Part shown: positions 36,824 through 46,145 of the stretch, one piece after another
How positions within the stretch are numbered: position 1 is the first letter of the stretch
Layout: the number at the start of each line of letters is the position of its first letter
DNA from: Mycobacterium branderi
Lineage (GTDB): Bacteria; Actinomycetota; Actinomycetes; Mycobacteriales; Mycobacteriaceae
Direction: 5' to 3'
DNA length: 64,000 nt
Assembly: GCF_010728725.1 (NCBI RefSeq)
Contig: NZ_AP022606.1
Span: forward strand, 2,418,001 to 2,482,000
Made by a program: the position numbers and the translations under genes
The notes under the pieces: generated by a model
Seen by the model: only the letters and a program-made list of their open reading frames with translations
What the model was told of the DNA's origin: nothing
Databases searched by the model: none

Positions 36824-37713
36824 AGGAACTTGGTGCGCGCCCAGCCCCGGCGCGCAATCGGGCCCATCAGCCCCACCTCGGTCAAAAACGCCGCCAGCGG
36901 GGCGAATCCGGCCACCTGGATGTCGTGCCGGTGCGGGCTGGTGCGCGCGACGCGGCGGGCGCGACGGGGATCCAGGCCGGCCCGCGCATAGGGGATCGGG
37001 TTGGTGAACAGGTAGCGGAAGAACCAGCCGCCCAACCCGTTGACGTTCGCGACGAACCAGCGCTCGAGCCGGCGCATCTCGGGCACCCGCTTGCGCAGCC
37101 CGTCGCGCGCGAACTGGATGTGCCGGGCCTCCTCGGTGACGTGAATTCGCATCAGCCGCTGGATGATCGGCTGCAGTTCGGGGTCGTCCATCATCTGGCG
37201 CTGCAGCGAGTCGAAGATTTCCTCACCGATCAGCGCGGCCACCCACAGCACCGAGCCCTGGAAGAAGAACGGCAGAGCGTTGATGATCATCCGCTGGTAC
37301 AGTCGCGGCCGCACCGGCTTGGCGCCGACCCGCTCGATGGCCTTGCCGAACATCACCATGTGCCGGGTTTCGTCGCCCAGCTCGGTCAGCGCGTAGTGCG
37401 ACGAGCGGCTGGTGGGGTCCTTGTGCATGAGTTTGCGCAGCAGCGCCTGGTTGAGGATGTTCTCGAACCAGATGCCGGCGGACAGCGTGTTCACCAGCTC
37501 CTGCCGGGACAGCTCGATCTGCTGGGCGCGGGTCATCTCGTCCCACATCGGCGTGCCGTACAGCGACACGGTTTTCGGCGGAAGGAAGAACTTGTCCGGA
37601 TCAAGCGGCGCGTCCCAGTCGATGTCGACGACGGGCGCATAAGACTTCTTCACCGAGCCCTTCAGCAGACGCTCGGCGAACTCCTCGCGACCGGCCTTTA
37701 CCGGAGTGGTCAT
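36820..37713 (-). CDS. AurF-type diiron oxygenase
   Basis: ATG 37713 gives 297 residues. The ferritin-like diiron ligands are visible as ELGDETRHMVMF, ALIGEEIFDSLQ and HVTEEARHIQFARDGL, the ExxxH patterns of the AurF/p-aminobenzoate N-oxygenase family. It would use two irons and O2 to oxidise an amine or fatty acyl substrate. It is coupled by a four-base overlap to the monooxygenase remnant downstream, so they may form one oxidation unit. Substrate unknown. Confidence 0.85.
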   Translation of the reverse strand: MTTPVKAGREEFAERLLKGSVKKSYAPVVDIDWDAPLDPDKFFLPPKTVSLYGTPMWDEMTRAQQIELSRQELVNTLSAGIWFENILNQALLRKLMHKDPTSRSSHYALTELGDETRHMVMFGKAIERVGAKPVRPRLYQRMIINALPFFFQGSVLWVAALIGEEIFDSLQRQMMDDPELQPIIQRLMRIHVTEEARHIQFARDGLRKRVPEMRRLERWFVANVNGLGGWFFRYLFTNPIPYARAGLDPRRARRVARTSPHRHDIQVAGFAPLAAFLTEVGLMGPIARRGWARTKFL

Positions 37714-37766
37714 CGTTGACGTCCCTTCTCGCCCCGGAGATACCAATACCTACGGTACCGGGTACC

Positions 37767-39479
37767 TCAGGTCTCGTCTAGCGATGACGACGGCTGGCGT
37801 CGGCCCAGATGCGCTTCCGCCTTCATCCGTTCCCTCATGTGCGGGTAGTGCAGCTCGAAGGCCGGGCGGTTGGAGCGGATCCGCGGCAGCTCGGTGAAGT
37901 TGTGCCGCGGCGGCGGGCAACTGGTCGCCCACTCCAGCGAGTTGCCGTAGCCCCACGGGTCGTCGACGGTGACCGGCTCGCCGTAGCGGTAGCTGCGGAA
38001 GACGTTCCACAGGAACGGAGCCATCGAGACGCCGAGGATGAACGCGCCGATCGTCGAGACGACGTTGAGTCCTTGGAAGCCGTCGGTCGGCAGGTAGTCG
38101 GCGTAGCGTCGCGGCATGCCTTGGTCGCCGAGCCAGTGCTGCACCAAGAACGCAGTGTGAAAACCGATGAGTGTCAACCAGAAATGCAGCTTGCCCAGCC
38201 GCTCGTCGAGCAGCCGGCCGGTCATCTTCGGGAACCACAGATAGATTCCGGCGAATGTGGAGAACACGATGGTGCCGAACAGCACGTAGTGGAAATGCGC
38301 CACCACGAAGTAGGTGTCGGTGATGTGAAAGTCCAGCGGCGGGCTGGCCAGCAGCACACCGGTCAGACCACCGAGCAGGAAGGTGACCAGGAAGCCGATC
38401 GAAAACAGCATCGGGGTCTCAAACGTCAACTGGCCCTTCCACATTGTGCCGGTCCAGTTGAAGAACTTGATGCCGGTCGGTACGGCGATCAGGTACGTCA
38501 TGAACGAAAAGAACGGCAGCAGAACGGCTCCCGTCGCGAACATGTGGTGCGCCCACACCGCCGCGGAGAGTCCGGTGATGGCCCACGTCGCATAGACCAG
38601 GGTGGTGTAGCCGAAGACCGGTTTGCGGGAAAAGATCGGCAGGATCTCGGTGACGATGCCGAAGAACGGCAGCGCCACGATGTAGACCTCGGGGTGGCCG
38701 AAGAACCAGAACAGGTGCTGCCACAGGATCGGCCCGCCGTTGGCGGCGTCGTAGATGTGGGCGCCCAGGTGGCGGTCGGCGGCGAGCCCGAACAGCGCGG
38801 CGGTCAGGATCGGGAACGCCAGGAAGATCAGCACGCTGGTCGCCAGGATGTTCCAGGTGAAGATCGGCAACCGGAACATCGTCATGCCGGGCGCGCGCAT
38901 GCAGATCACGGTGGTGGTCATGTTGACCGCGCTCAGGATGGTGCCGAGCCCGGACACGATCAGCCCCATGATCCACAAGTCGCCGCCGGGGCCCGGCGAG
39001 TGAATGGCGTCCGACAACGGGGTGTAGCCGGTCCAGCCGAAGTCGGCGGCCCCGCCCGGTGCGATGAAGCCGGCCAGCACGATGAGCCCGCCGAACAGAA
39101 ACAGCCAGTAGGAGAAGGCATTCAGCCGCGGGAACGCCACGTCGGGTGCGCCGATTTGCAGCGGCAATGCGACGTTGGCGAAGCCGAACACGACCGGGGT
39201 GGCGTACAGCAGCAGCATGATCGTGCCGTGGATGGTGAACAGCTGGTTGTATTGCTCGTTGGTCAAGAACTGCAGCCCGGGTGCGGCCAACTCGGCGCGC
39301 ATCAGCATCGCCATCAGACCGGCCATCAAAAAGAAGGCGAATGCCGTCACCAGATACATCTGGCCGATCAGCTTGTGGTCGGTGGTGGTGACCAGACTCC
39401 ACACCAGCTCACCGCGGGACCGACGACGCCGCGGGAAGGGTCTGCGCGCGACGACGGCCAGACTCGCTTCGGTGACCAT
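37767..39479 (-). CDS. ctaD: Cytochrome c oxidase subunit I
   Basis: The 570-residue, twelve-helix haem-copper oxidase subunit I of the aa3 type. Haem a/a3 and CuB ligands are present: HGTIM (low-spin haem), [14 protein letters not shown] (CuB His with the crosslinked Tyr), WAHHM (two CuB His) and HFHYVLFG (haem a3 and haem a). The K-channel Lys in TGIKFFNW is kept. In M. tuberculosis ctaD lies elsewhere (Rv3043c), so this may be a second, mobile or alternative subunit I. It is divergent from cobF with 60 bases between them; no other oxidase subunit gene is adjacent. Confidence 0.95.
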   Translation of the reverse strand: MVTEASLAVVARRPFPRRRRSRGELVWSLVTTTDHKLIGQMYLVTAFAFFLMAGLMAMLMRAELAAPGLQFLTNEQYNQLFTIHGTIMLLLYATPVVFGFANVALPLQIGAPDVAFPRLNAFSYWLFLFGGLIVLAGFIAPGGAADFGWTGYTPLSDAIHSPGPGGDLWIMGLIVSGLGTILSAVNMTTTVICMRAPGMTMFRLPIFTWNILATSVLIFLAFPILTAALFGLAADRHLGAHIYDAANGGPILWQHLFWFFGHPEVYIVALPFFGIVTEILPIFSRKPVFGYTTLVYATWAITGLSAAVWAHHMFATGAVLLPFFSFMTYLIAVPTGIKFFNWTGTMWKGQLTFETPMLFSIGFLVTFLLGGLTGVLLASPPLDFHITDTYFVVAHFHYVLFGTIVFSTFAGIYLWFPKMTGRLLDERLGKLHFWLTLIGFHTAFLVQHWLGDQGMPRRYADYLPTDGFQGLNVVSTIGAFILGVSMAPFLWNVFRSYRYGEPVTVDDPWGYGNSLEWATSCPPPRHNFTELPRIRSNRPAFELHYPHMRERMKAEAHLGRRQPSSSLDET

Positions 39480-39539
39480 TTGTCCCGGGGTTGCCCGGGA
39501 ACGGTGGTGGCAAACCCGGCCTGACTAGGCTGTCCGGGC

Positions 39540-40286
39540 ATGACGCGCCGGCATATCCACGTCATCGGTATCGGGGCCGGGGATCCCGGCTACGTGACCG
39601 CCCAGGCGATCGAGGCGCTCAACGACGCCCAGGTGTTCTTCGCGATGGACAAGGGTTCCGACAAGAGCGATTTGGTGGCACTGCGCCGTCACATTTGCGC
39701 GCGGTTCATCCGCCAGCCTGGGTACCGGTTCGTCGAGCTGCCCGACCCGCCGCGTGCGGCGAACGGTGACTACCGGGCGGCGGTGGCGGACTGGCACGCC
39801 GCCCGCGCCCGGCTCTGGGCGTCGGCCATTGCCGCCGAACTCGGTCCGGGCGGTGTGGGCGCCTTCCTGGCCTGGGGTGACCCGTCGCTCTACGACAGCA
39901 CCCTGCGGATCCTCGACGCCGTCGCCGCCGAGGTCGACATCGACTACGACGTCATCCCGGGCATCACCGCAGTCCAGGCGCTGACGGCCAGGCACCGGAT
40001 TCCGCTCAACGACGTCGGCGAACCCGTCCTGATCACGACCGGACGGCAGCTGCGGGCACACGGACTGTCCGGCTCGGCGGTGGTGATGCTCGACGGCGAC
40101 TGCTCGTTTCTCGGGTGTCCTCCCGACACCCGGATCTGGTGGGGCGCCTACCTGGGCACCGCCGACGAGCTGCTGGTCGCGGGCACGGTCGGCGAGGTGG
40201 GGGAGCGGATCGCTTCGCTGCGCGCCCAGGCCCGCGCCCGACACGGCTGGATCATGGACACCTATTTGTTGCGGGCGGCGGAGTAG
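39540..40286 (+). CDS. cobF: Precorrin-6A synthase (deacetylating) CobF
   Basis: The 248-residue SAM-dependent methyltransferase has the tetrapyrrole methylase fold: HVIGIGAGDPGYVTAQAIEALNDAQVFFAMDKG, FLAWGDPSLYDSTLRIL, YDVIPGITAVQALTARHRIPLN. It methylates precorrin-5 at C1 with loss of acetate in aerobic cobalamin synthesis. M. tuberculosis is known to lack cobF at this locus, so the organism keeps the ancestral state. A TANNNT (TAGGCT, 39526-39531) lies eight bases before the ATG and no Shine-Dalgarno is clear, consistent with a leaderless transcript. Confidence 0.93.
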   Translation: MTRRHIHVIGIGAGDPGYVTAQAIEALNDAQVFFAMDKGSDKSDLVALRRHICARFIRQPGYRFVELPDPPRAANGDYRAAVADWHAARARLWASAIAAELGPGGVGAFLAWGDPSLYDSTLRILDAVAAEVDIDYDVIPGITAVQALTARHRIPLNDVGEPVLITTGRQLRAHGLSGSAVVMLDGDCSFLGCPPDTRIWWGAYLGTADELLVAGTVGEVGERIASLRAQARARHGWIMDTYLLRAAE

Positions 40287-40295
40287 GTTTTGGCC

Positions 40296-40685
40296 ATGGC
40301 CGCTTTCGTGGTCCGCGCCGCATTGACCGGATTCGCGTTGTGGGTCGTCACGCTTTTCGTCCACGGGATCACCTTTGTCGGCGGTGACACGCGGTTGCAG
40401 CGGGCCGGGATCATCTTCGTCGTCGCGGTGATCTTCGGACTGGTCAACGCGTTCATCAAACCGATCGTGCAGATCCTGTCGATTCCGCTCTACATCCTCA
40501 CGCTCGGTTTGTTCCACGTCGTCGTCAACGCGTTGATGTTGTGGATCACCGCCTGGATCACCGCGCACACCACCAATTGGGGCCTGCACATCGACCACTT
40601 CTGGTGGACGGCGATCTGGGCCGCCATCGTGTTGTCGATCGTCAGCTGGGTGCTGTCGTTGGTCGCTCGCGATGTGCGGCGCTGA
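40296..40685 (+). CDS. Small four-helix membrane protein, phage-holin family 4 type
   Basis: The 129-residue protein has about four hydrophobic helices: VRAALTGFALWVVTLFVHGI, RAGIIFVVAVIFGLVNAFIKPIVQILSIPLYILTLGLFHVVVNALMLWITAWIT, and WWTAIWAAIVLSIVSWVLSLV. The NAFIKP..Q.LS.P..ILTLGLF.VVVNA pattern is typical of the widespread family annotated as phage holin 4, whose cellular members have no proven lysis role. It lies ten bases after cobF and 15 before the glycosylase gene, probably in one transcript. Confidence 0.8.
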   Translation: MAAFVVRAALTGFALWVVTLFVHGITFVGGDTRLQRAGIIFVVAVIFGLVNAFIKPIVQILSIPLYILTLGLFHVVVNALMLWITAWITAHTTNWGLHIDHFWWTAIWAAIVLSIVSWVLSLVARDVRR

Positions 40686-40700
40686 CGGCAGACTGGATAC

Positions 40701-41564
40701 ATGCCCGAACTGCCGGAAGTCGAAGCGCTCGCCGACCATCTGCGCCGCCACGCCGTCGGCCTGACCATCGGGCGGGTCGACGTCGTCGCGTTCTCGGTGC
40801 TGAAGACCTTCGATCCGCCGATCACCGCGCTGCATGGACAGACCGTCACCGGCGCCGAAAGGTGGGGTAAATACCTGGGGCTCCAGGTCGGCGAGCTGTT
40901 CCTGATCGCCCATCTGTCCCGGGCCGGCTGGTTGCGCTGGTCCGACACCCTGGCCGCCGCTCCGCTCCGGCCGGGAAAGGGCCCGATCGCGTTGCGCGTT
41001 CACCTTGGCACGCCCGGGCAGGCGCCGGGCTTCGACCTCACGGAGGCCGGTACTCAAAAGAGGCTGGCGGTGTGGCTGGTCGCCGAGCCTATGCAGGTGC
41101 CGGGGATTGCCGCACTCGGTCCGGACGCGTTGCAGGTCAGCGCCGACGACTTGGCCGGGCTGCTGGCCGGGCAGAGCGGCCGGATCAAGACCGTCATCAC
41201 CGACCAGAAGGTTATCGCCGGCATCGGCAACGCCTACAGCGACGAGATCTTGCACGTCGCCAAGATCTCGCCATTCGCCACAGCCGGCAAACTTTCCGAC
41301 GCACAACTGGCGGCATTGCACGACGCGATGGTGGCGGTGCTCACCGACGCGGTGAGCCGTTCGGTGGGCCAGCAGGCCGCGACGCTGAAGGGAGAGAAGC
41401 GTTCGGGCTTAAGGGTTCACGCCCGAACCGGGTTGCCATGCCCCGTGTGCGGCGACACCGTGCGTGAAGTGTCGTTCGCCGACAAGTCGTTCCAGTACTG
41501 CCCGACCTGCCAGACCGGCGGCAAGGTGCTGGCCGACCGGCGGATGTCGCGGCTCTTGAAATAG
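40701..41564 (+). CDS. Fpg/Nei-family DNA glycosylase/AP lyase, full length
   Basis: The 287-residue protein starts PELPEVE with the catalytic N-terminal Pro and Glu, has the H2TH region (VITDQKVIAGIGNAYSDEILH) and ends with a C4 zinc finger (CPVCGDTV...YCPTCQTGGKV). It excises oxidised bases and cleaves the AP site. The M. tuberculosis counterpart at this position (Rv0944) is a short fragment, so this is the intact version. It is probably expressed with cobF and the SDR gene. Confidence 0.92.
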   Translation: MPELPEVEALADHLRRHAVGLTIGRVDVVAFSVLKTFDPPITALHGQTVTGAERWGKYLGLQVGELFLIAHLSRAGWLRWSDTLAAAPLRPGKGPIALRVHLGTPGQAPGFDLTEAGTQKRLAVWLVAEPMQVPGIAALGPDALQVSADDLAGLLAGQSGRIKTVITDQKVIAGIGNAYSDEILHVAKISPFATAGKLSDAQLAALHDAMVAVLTDAVSRSVGQQAATLKGEKRSGLRVHARTGLPCPVCGDTVREVSFADKSFQYCPTCQTGGKVLADRRMSRLLK

Positions 41565-41577
41565 CTATGCTGCCCGG

Positions 41578-42327
41578 GTGACTCGTCAACGGATTTTGAT
41601 CACGGGCGCAAGCTCCGGTCTTGGGGCCGGGATGGCCCGCGCGTTCGCCGCCAAGGGCCGCGACCTGGCGCTGTGCGCCCGTCGCACCGACCGGCTCGAC
41701 GAACTCAAAACCGAACTGACCCAACGGTATCCGGGCATCACCGTGGCCGTCGCCGCGCTGGACGTCAACGACCACGAGCAGGTGCCCAAGGTGTTCGGCG
41801 AGCTTTCCGACGCGCTCGGCGGGATCGACCGGATCATCGTCAACGCCGGCATCGGCAAGGGCGCGCCGCTGGGCTCGGGCAAGTTGTGGGCCAACAAGGC
41901 CACCATCGAGACCAACCTGGTGGCTGCGCTGGTGCAGATCGAAACGGCACTCGAGATGTTCAAGCAGGCCGGTTCCGGGCATCTGGTGCTGATCTCGTCG
42001 GTGCTGGGCAACAAGGGCGTGCCGGGCGTGAAGGCCGCGTACGCCGCCAGCAAGGCCGGTCTGTCGTCGCTGGGCGAGTCGCTGCGCGCCGAGTACGCGA
42101 AGGGCCCGATCAAGGTCACCGTGCTGGAGCCGGGCTACATCGAGTCGGAGATGACCGCCAAGGCGGGCAGCACCATGCTGATGGTGGACAACGAGACCGG
42201 CGTCAAAGCGCTGGTCGCGGCGATCGAACGCGAAGGCGGCCATGCCGTTGTGCCGACCTGGCCGTGGGCGCCGCTGGTCCAGGTGATGCGGGTGCTGCCG
42301 ATCAGGCTGACCAAGTACTTCGCTTAA
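41578..42327 (+). CDS. Short-chain dehydrogenase, Rv0945 type
   Basis: The 249-residue classical SDR has TGASSGLGAGMARAFA, NAGIGKG, Ser in LVLISSVLG, and the YAASKAG catalytic Tyr/Lys. The GTG start follows the glycosylase gene by 13 bases. It resembles the YdfG-like group acting on small hydroxy acids or lipids. Substrate unknown. Confidence 0.88.
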   Translation: MTRQRILITGASSGLGAGMARAFAAKGRDLALCARRTDRLDELKTELTQRYPGITVAVAALDVNDHEQVPKVFGELSDALGGIDRIIVNAGIGKGAPLGSGKLWANKATIETNLVAALVQIETALEMFKQAGSGHLVLISSVLGNKGVPGVKAAYAASKAGLSSLGESLRAEYAKGPIKVTVLEPGYIESEMTAKAGSTMLMVDNETGVKALVAAIEREGGHAVVPTWPWAPLVQVMRVLPIRLTKYFA

Positions 42328-42330
42328 CGC

Positions 42331-42390
42331 GCCGCGTGTGAATCTGACGACGCGTCCACGGCGTGTCCCGTCGTCAAATTCACACTGGGA
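42331..42390. repeat. Palindromic intergenic repeat, copy A
   Basis: GTGTGAATCTGACGAC (42336-42351) pairs with 42370-42385 at 15 of 16 positions around an 18-base loop containing CGGCGTGTC. It lies just after the SDR stop and overlaps the last codons of the convergent DUF2236 gene, so it could also act as a two-way terminator. It aligns without gaps to copy B at 44390. Confidence 0.65.
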
Positions 42391-43699
42391 CCGGCGTGTA
42401 ATGGTCTGCGTCGGTGGTGAATTCGGGTCTGCCGTAGGTCGCCAGCCGTAGCTTGAGCAGCCCGATGACGTAGGCGTCGGTGATATCCCGCAAAACGGGA
42501 ATGCGGCTGGCCTGCTGCACGGCGGTGAAGCGTCCGATGATGAAGGGCGTGGTGAGGGCGACGCGCACGAGGTCCGTCGGCCCCAGTGAAACGCCCATCG
42601 CCTCGGCGACGTCGCGATCGCCACCGCAGAACGTGCGGACGAACGTGAGCTTGGAAAAACTCTTCTCGACCGCCTCGGCGCACCGGTCGAACAGGCTAGT
42701 GCCGGGGCGCAGGTAGGCCGCCATCGTTCCTTTGACGAGTTCGCGGCAGATGTCGTCGAATCCGTCGCGCAGCAGCGCCGAGCGCGCGTGCATGACGTGC
42801 ATGATGTCGGCGGGCTCGGACGGCAGCAGTTCGGGCGGCAGGCCGAGCAAAAAGCAGCGATACCGGGCGAATTCGACGACGGCGCGTTCCTCTTTGGTGA
42901 ACTTCGTGCGCCCCTGCTGACGCGCCCGCCGGGCCAGCAGGTACTGGCCGATCATTCCGGCGGGCATCTGGTCGACCTGCGGAATCGGCATGCCGTAGAC
43001 GGCTTTATCCCACTTGTCGGATTTCTTCAGCGCGTTGTAGCGGACCATCGAGTGCATCAACCGGACCATGGCGGCGGCTTCGAAGCCGGGGCCGTAGCGG
43101 TCCAGCGCTCCGGGCAAGGTGGTGACGGCGAAGAAACTCGCCGTCTCGTTGACCCGCCGGGCGGCCCGCTTGCCCGACAGCGCACCGGTCAGGGCCATCG
43201 GCAGCGCGGCGTAGGTATTGGTGAAAGTCGCGATGAAGGCTCCGCGCGTAATAAAGGGCGCCAGCAGCGCGGCGGGAATCCGCTCTTGGCGGGCGCCCTC
43301 GCGGACCAGGTCGAAGTCGATCCACTCCGGGGCGTCCTCCATCGCGGCGATGAACGACACGAGTTCGGGCGGCGCGTCTGGCACCGCGTCGACGCCCTCG
43401 CGGCAGGCGCGCTTGAGCATGTCGATCAGATGCGCGACGCTGTGCGTATTCATCAGGGCCGCATAGGGATCAGCGACGACGTCGCCGAGCATGGTTGCCG
43501 TGCTGATCAATTCGAGCACCCGCTCGTCTTCCAGGATCGGCGCGCGGTCGGCGACCCAGGCCGGCAGCGCGGAGTCGGCGTCGGGTTCGGTGGCCAGGCG
43601 ATCGGGCTGCTGGTCGAAGTCGAAGTCCCCGTAGAGGTCGGGCTGCAACTCGCGCTGGCTTCGGACGCGCTCGGCGAGTTCGGGGTAGTACGTGACCAT
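42380..43699 (-). CDS. DUF2236 oxygenase-like protein
   Basis: ATG 43699, five bases after GGAGG, gives 439 residues. The protein belongs by eye to the DUF2236 group related to latex-clearing protein and ER MpaB: DPYAALMNTHSVAHLIDMLKRA, EWIDFDLVREGARQERIPAALLAPFITRGAF, GPGFEAAAMVRLMHSMVRYNALK and EERAVVEFARYRCFLLGLP. Conserved His/Arg residues in the MVRLMHS and RYNAL region probably bind haem. Divergent from a TetR gene with which it shares a 41-base palindrome, so the TetR protein is its likely regulator. Confidence 0.75.
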   Translation of the reverse strand: MVTYYPELAERVRSQRELQPDLYGDFDFDQQPDRLATEPDADSALPAWVADRAPILEDERVLELISTATMLGDVVADPYAALMNTHSVAHLIDMLKRACREGVDAVPDAPPELVSFIAAMEDAPEWIDFDLVREGARQERIPAALLAPFITRGAFIATFTNTYAALPMALTGALSGKRAARRVNETASFFAVTTLPGALDRYGPGFEAAAMVRLMHSMVRYNALKKSDKWDKAVYGMPIPQVDQMPAGMIGQYLLARRARQQGRTKFTKEERAVVEFARYRCFLLGLPPELLPSEPADIMHVMHARSALLRDGFDDICRELVKGTMAAYLRPGTSLFDRCAEAVEKSFSKLTFVRTFCGGDRDVAEAMGVSLGPTDLVRVALTTPFIIGRFTAVQQASRIPVLRDITDAYVIGLLKLRLATYGRPEFTTDADHYTPVPV

Positions 43700-43711
43700 C
43701 ACAACCTCCGC

Positions 43712-43752
43712 TAACTAACAGTTAGTGAGTAATACTCACAACCTGTTAGTTA
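43712..43752. promoter_or_regulatory. 41-base composite palindrome between DUF2236 and TetR genes
   Basis: Outer arms TAACTAACAG (43712-43721) and CTGTTAGTTA (43743-43752), and inner arms GTGAGTA/TACTCAC (43725-43739), are both perfect and share one centre (A43732). Only three bases per arm do not pair. The last base is the A of the TetR ATG. This is a strong candidate for the TetR operator controlling both genes. Confidence 0.75.
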
Positions 43753-44366
43753 TGCTGTCAAGTGTGGTTGCGGTTCACCCGAAGCGGCGCATGTCGGCCG
43801 AAGCGCGGCGCGAGCAGATCCTCGACGTCACGCATGCGATCGTCGATGCGGAAGGGTTTCACGCGGCCACGCCGAACCGCATCGCCCGGCAGGCCGGCAT
43901 CAACCGGTCGTTGATCTATCAGATGTTCGGCGACCCCGCAGGGCTTTTCGTTGCCTTGATCGACCGCGAGGCGGCGCGGGCCGGTGCGCAGTTCGCCGAG
44001 GCGATTTCGGGATTGGACGCGGCCGCCGCAGAGGAGTCGCTGGTGCTCGCGTTCGACGGTGTGCTGGCCGCCGTCGACGCCCACCCGGCGACCTGGCGGC
44101 TGTTCTTGTTCCCGCCGCAGGGCGCGCCGCCGGAGCTGTATGCCCGGCTGGCCCAATCCCAGGCCGTCGTGCTGGAGTTCTTCGTTCGGGAACTGCTGCG
44201 CATCAACCCGCATCTGCACGATCCCGATTACACCGCCCGGGTCCTGCATGCCGCTGGCCGCGAACTGCTGCAGCTGCACCTGTCCGATCCGCAGACCGCG
44301 ACCGTCGAACGCCTGCGGACTTTTGTGCGGCGCTTCGGCGCCGAGCTCGTGGTGCCGACGCCGTGA
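43752..44366 (+). CDS. TetR-family transcriptional repressor
   Basis: ATG 43752 gives 204 residues; GTG 43764 or ATG 43791 (MSAEARREQ) are alternatives. The helix-turn-helix ARREQILDVTHAIVDAEGFHAATPNRIARQAGINRSLIYQMFGDPAGLFVALIDRE is typical TetR. The C-terminal ligand domain is unremarkable. If the first ATG is used, the start codon is the edge of the 41-base palindrome and no ribosome-binding site exists, implying a leaderless message and autorepression. Ligand unknown. Confidence 0.88.
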   Translation: MLSSVVAVHPKRRMSAEARREQILDVTHAIVDAEGFHAATPNRIARQAGINRSLIYQMFGDPAGLFVALIDREAARAGAQFAEAISGLDAAAAEESLVLAFDGVLAAVDAHPATWRLFLFPPQGAPPELYARLAQSQAVVLEFFVRELLRINPHLHDPDYTARVLHAAGRELLQLHLSDPQTATVERLRTFVRRFGAELVVPTP

Positions 44367-44386
44367 GGGCGCTCGCCGCATAACGA

Positions 44387-44453
44387 CTCGCCGAGTGTGA
44401 ATCACGCGACGGCCGAGCGGCGTGTCGCGCAGTGAGATTCACAGTCGGCGAGC
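44387..44453. repeat. Palindromic intergenic repeat, copy B
   Basis: CTCGCCGAGTGTGAATC (from 44387) pairs with the stretch ending near 44453 at 16 of 17 positions, with CGGCGTGTC in the central part. From 44390 it aligns gap-free with copy A, sharing ends and core. It lies between the convergent TetR and pgi genes. Confidence 0.65.
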
Positions 44454-44458
44454 GATTC

Positions 44459-46108
44459 TCAGCCCGCGCGCCCTCTTTCGGTGCGGTAGCGGCGCACCAG
44501 CGCATCGGTCGAGCTGTCCGACTGCCGCTCCGGTGACGTGTCCTCGGAGATCACCGGCAGCAGCGCCTTGGCCTGGGTCTTGCCCAGCTCCACCCCCCAC
44601 TGGTCGAACGAGTCGATGCCCCACACCACACCCTCGGTGAACACCTGGTGCTCGTAGAGTGCGATCAACTGACCCAGCACCGACGGGGTGAGCCGGGTCG
44701 CCAGAATCGAGGTGGTCGGCCGGTTGCCGGGCATCACCTTGTGCGGCACCACGTCTTTCGGCGTGCCCTCGGCGGCGATCTCCTCGGCGGTCTTGCCGAA
44801 CGCCAGCACCTGGGTCTGGGCGAAAAAGTTACTCATCAACAGGTCATGCATGCTGCCGGTGCCGTCGGCGTCGGGCAGGTCGTCGAGCGGTTGGGAAAAC
44901 CCGATGAAGTCGGCCGGCACCAGCCGGGTGCCCTGGTGCAGCAACTGGTAGAAGGCGTGCTGACCGTTGGTTCCTGGTTCGCCCCAATAGATTTCGCCGG
45001 TGTCGGTGACGACGGGTGTGCCGTCGGCGCGAGTCGACTTGCCGTTGGATTCCATGGTCAGCTGCTGCAGGTAGGCGGCGAACCGCGCCAGGTCGTTGGA
45101 ATACGGCAGCACCGCGCGCGATTGGGCGCCGAAGAAATTGGAGTACCACAGCCCGATCAGCCCGAGCAGCGCCGGCGCGTTGGATTCCAGCGGCGCGGTC
45201 CTGAAGTGCTGGTCGACGATGTGGAATCCGGAGAGGAAGTCGCCGAACGCTTCTCGTCCTATTGCGGCCATCACCGACAGCCCGATCGCCGAGTCGACCG
45301 AGTAGCGTCCGCCGACCCAATCCCAGAAGCCGAACATGTTGGCGGTGTCGATGCCGAAATCCGCGACCCGTTCTTTGTTGGTGGAGACCGCGACGAAATG
45401 CTTGGCCACCGCGTCGTCGCCGAGCGCGTCGGTCAGCCAGCGCCGCGCCGCTGTCGCGTTGGTCAGCGTCTCCAGCGTGGAGAACGTCTTGGATGCGACG
45501 ATGAAAAGTGTTGTGGCAGGGTCTAAGTCGGCCAGCGTCGCGACCAAGTCGGCGGGGTCGACGTTGGACACGAACCGCGCCGAAATGCCGGCGTCGACGT
45601 AGTGGCGCAGCGCCTGATACACCATCACCGGGCCCAGATCCGAGCCGCCGATACCGATGTTGACCACCGTACGGATGCGTTTGCCGGTGGCGCCCGTCCA
45701 CTCGCCGCTGCGCAGCCGGTCGGTGAAATCACCCATTGCATCAAGGACTTTGTGGACGTCCTCGGCGACGTTTTGCCCGTCGACAGTCAGCGTGGCGTCG
45801 CGCGGCAGGCGCAGCGCGGTGTGCAGCACCGCGCGGTCCTCGGAGGTGTTGATGTGCTTGCCGGCGAACATCTCGTCGCGCCGCTCCTCGAGGTGCGCCG
45901 CGCGCGCGAGATCGACCAGCAGTTCGAGCGTCTCGCGGGTGATGCGGTGCTTGCTGTAGTCGACGTAGAGGTCGCCGACGGTGAGGGTCAGGTCGCGGCC
46001 TCGGTCGGGGTCGTCGGCAAAGAGTTGCCGCAGGTGGGTCTCGCGGATCTGCTCGTGGTGCTTGCGCAGCGCCGTCCACACGTCGGTGGCCGAGATGTCG
46101 GGGATCAT
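44459..46108 (-). CDS. pgi: Glucose-6-phosphate isomerase
   Basis: Interconverts glucose 6-phosphate and fructose 6-phosphate. ATG 46108 ([21 protein letters not shown]) gives 549 residues, close to the 553 of M. tuberculosis Pgi; a GTG six codons upstream is less likely. Signatures are [19 protein letters not shown], the family motif [18 protein letters not shown], catalytic Glu in [19 protein letters not shown] sequence, and [13 protein letters not shown] with the C-terminal Lys. It is convergent with the TetR gene and lies just after the chorismate mutase gene. Confidence 0.97.
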   Translation of the reverse strand: MIPDISATDVWTALRKHHEQIRETHLRQLFADDPDRGRDLTLTVGDLYVDYSKHRITRETLELLVDLARAAHLEERRDEMFAGKHINTSEDRAVLHTALRLPRDATLTVDGQNVAEDVHKVLDAMGDFTDRLRSGEWTGATGKRIRTVVNIGIGGSDLGPVMVYQALRHYVDAGISARFVSNVDPADLVATLADLDPATTLFIVASKTFSTLETLTNATAARRWLTDALGDDAVAKHFVAVSTNKERVADFGIDTANMFGFWDWVGGRYSVDSAIGLSVMAAIGREAFGDFLSGFHIVDQHFRTAPLESNAPALLGLIGLWYSNFFGAQSRAVLPYSNDLARFAAYLQQLTMESNGKSTRADGTPVVTDTGEIYWGEPGTNGQHAFYQLLHQGTRLVPADFIGFSQPLDDLPDADGTGSMHDLLMSNFFAQTQVLAFGKTAEEIAAEGTPKDVVPHKVMPGNRPTTSILATRLTPSVLGQLIALYEHQVFTEGVVWGIDSFDQWGVELGKTQAKALLPVISEDTSPERQSDSSTDALVRRYRTERGRAG

Positions 46109-46145
46109 GTTCTCGACCCTAGCCACGCCCGGCGTGCCCCCGGTA

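Noticed and set aside
37809..39524. Long plus-strand open frame (571 codons) opposite ctaD
   Set aside because: His/Gln/Arg-rich translation typical of the reverse of membrane-protein codons; ctaD is unambiguous.
39525..41321. Long minus-strand open frame across cobF, holin-like and glycosylase genes
   Set aside because: Covers three recognised plus-strand genes and has no motif.
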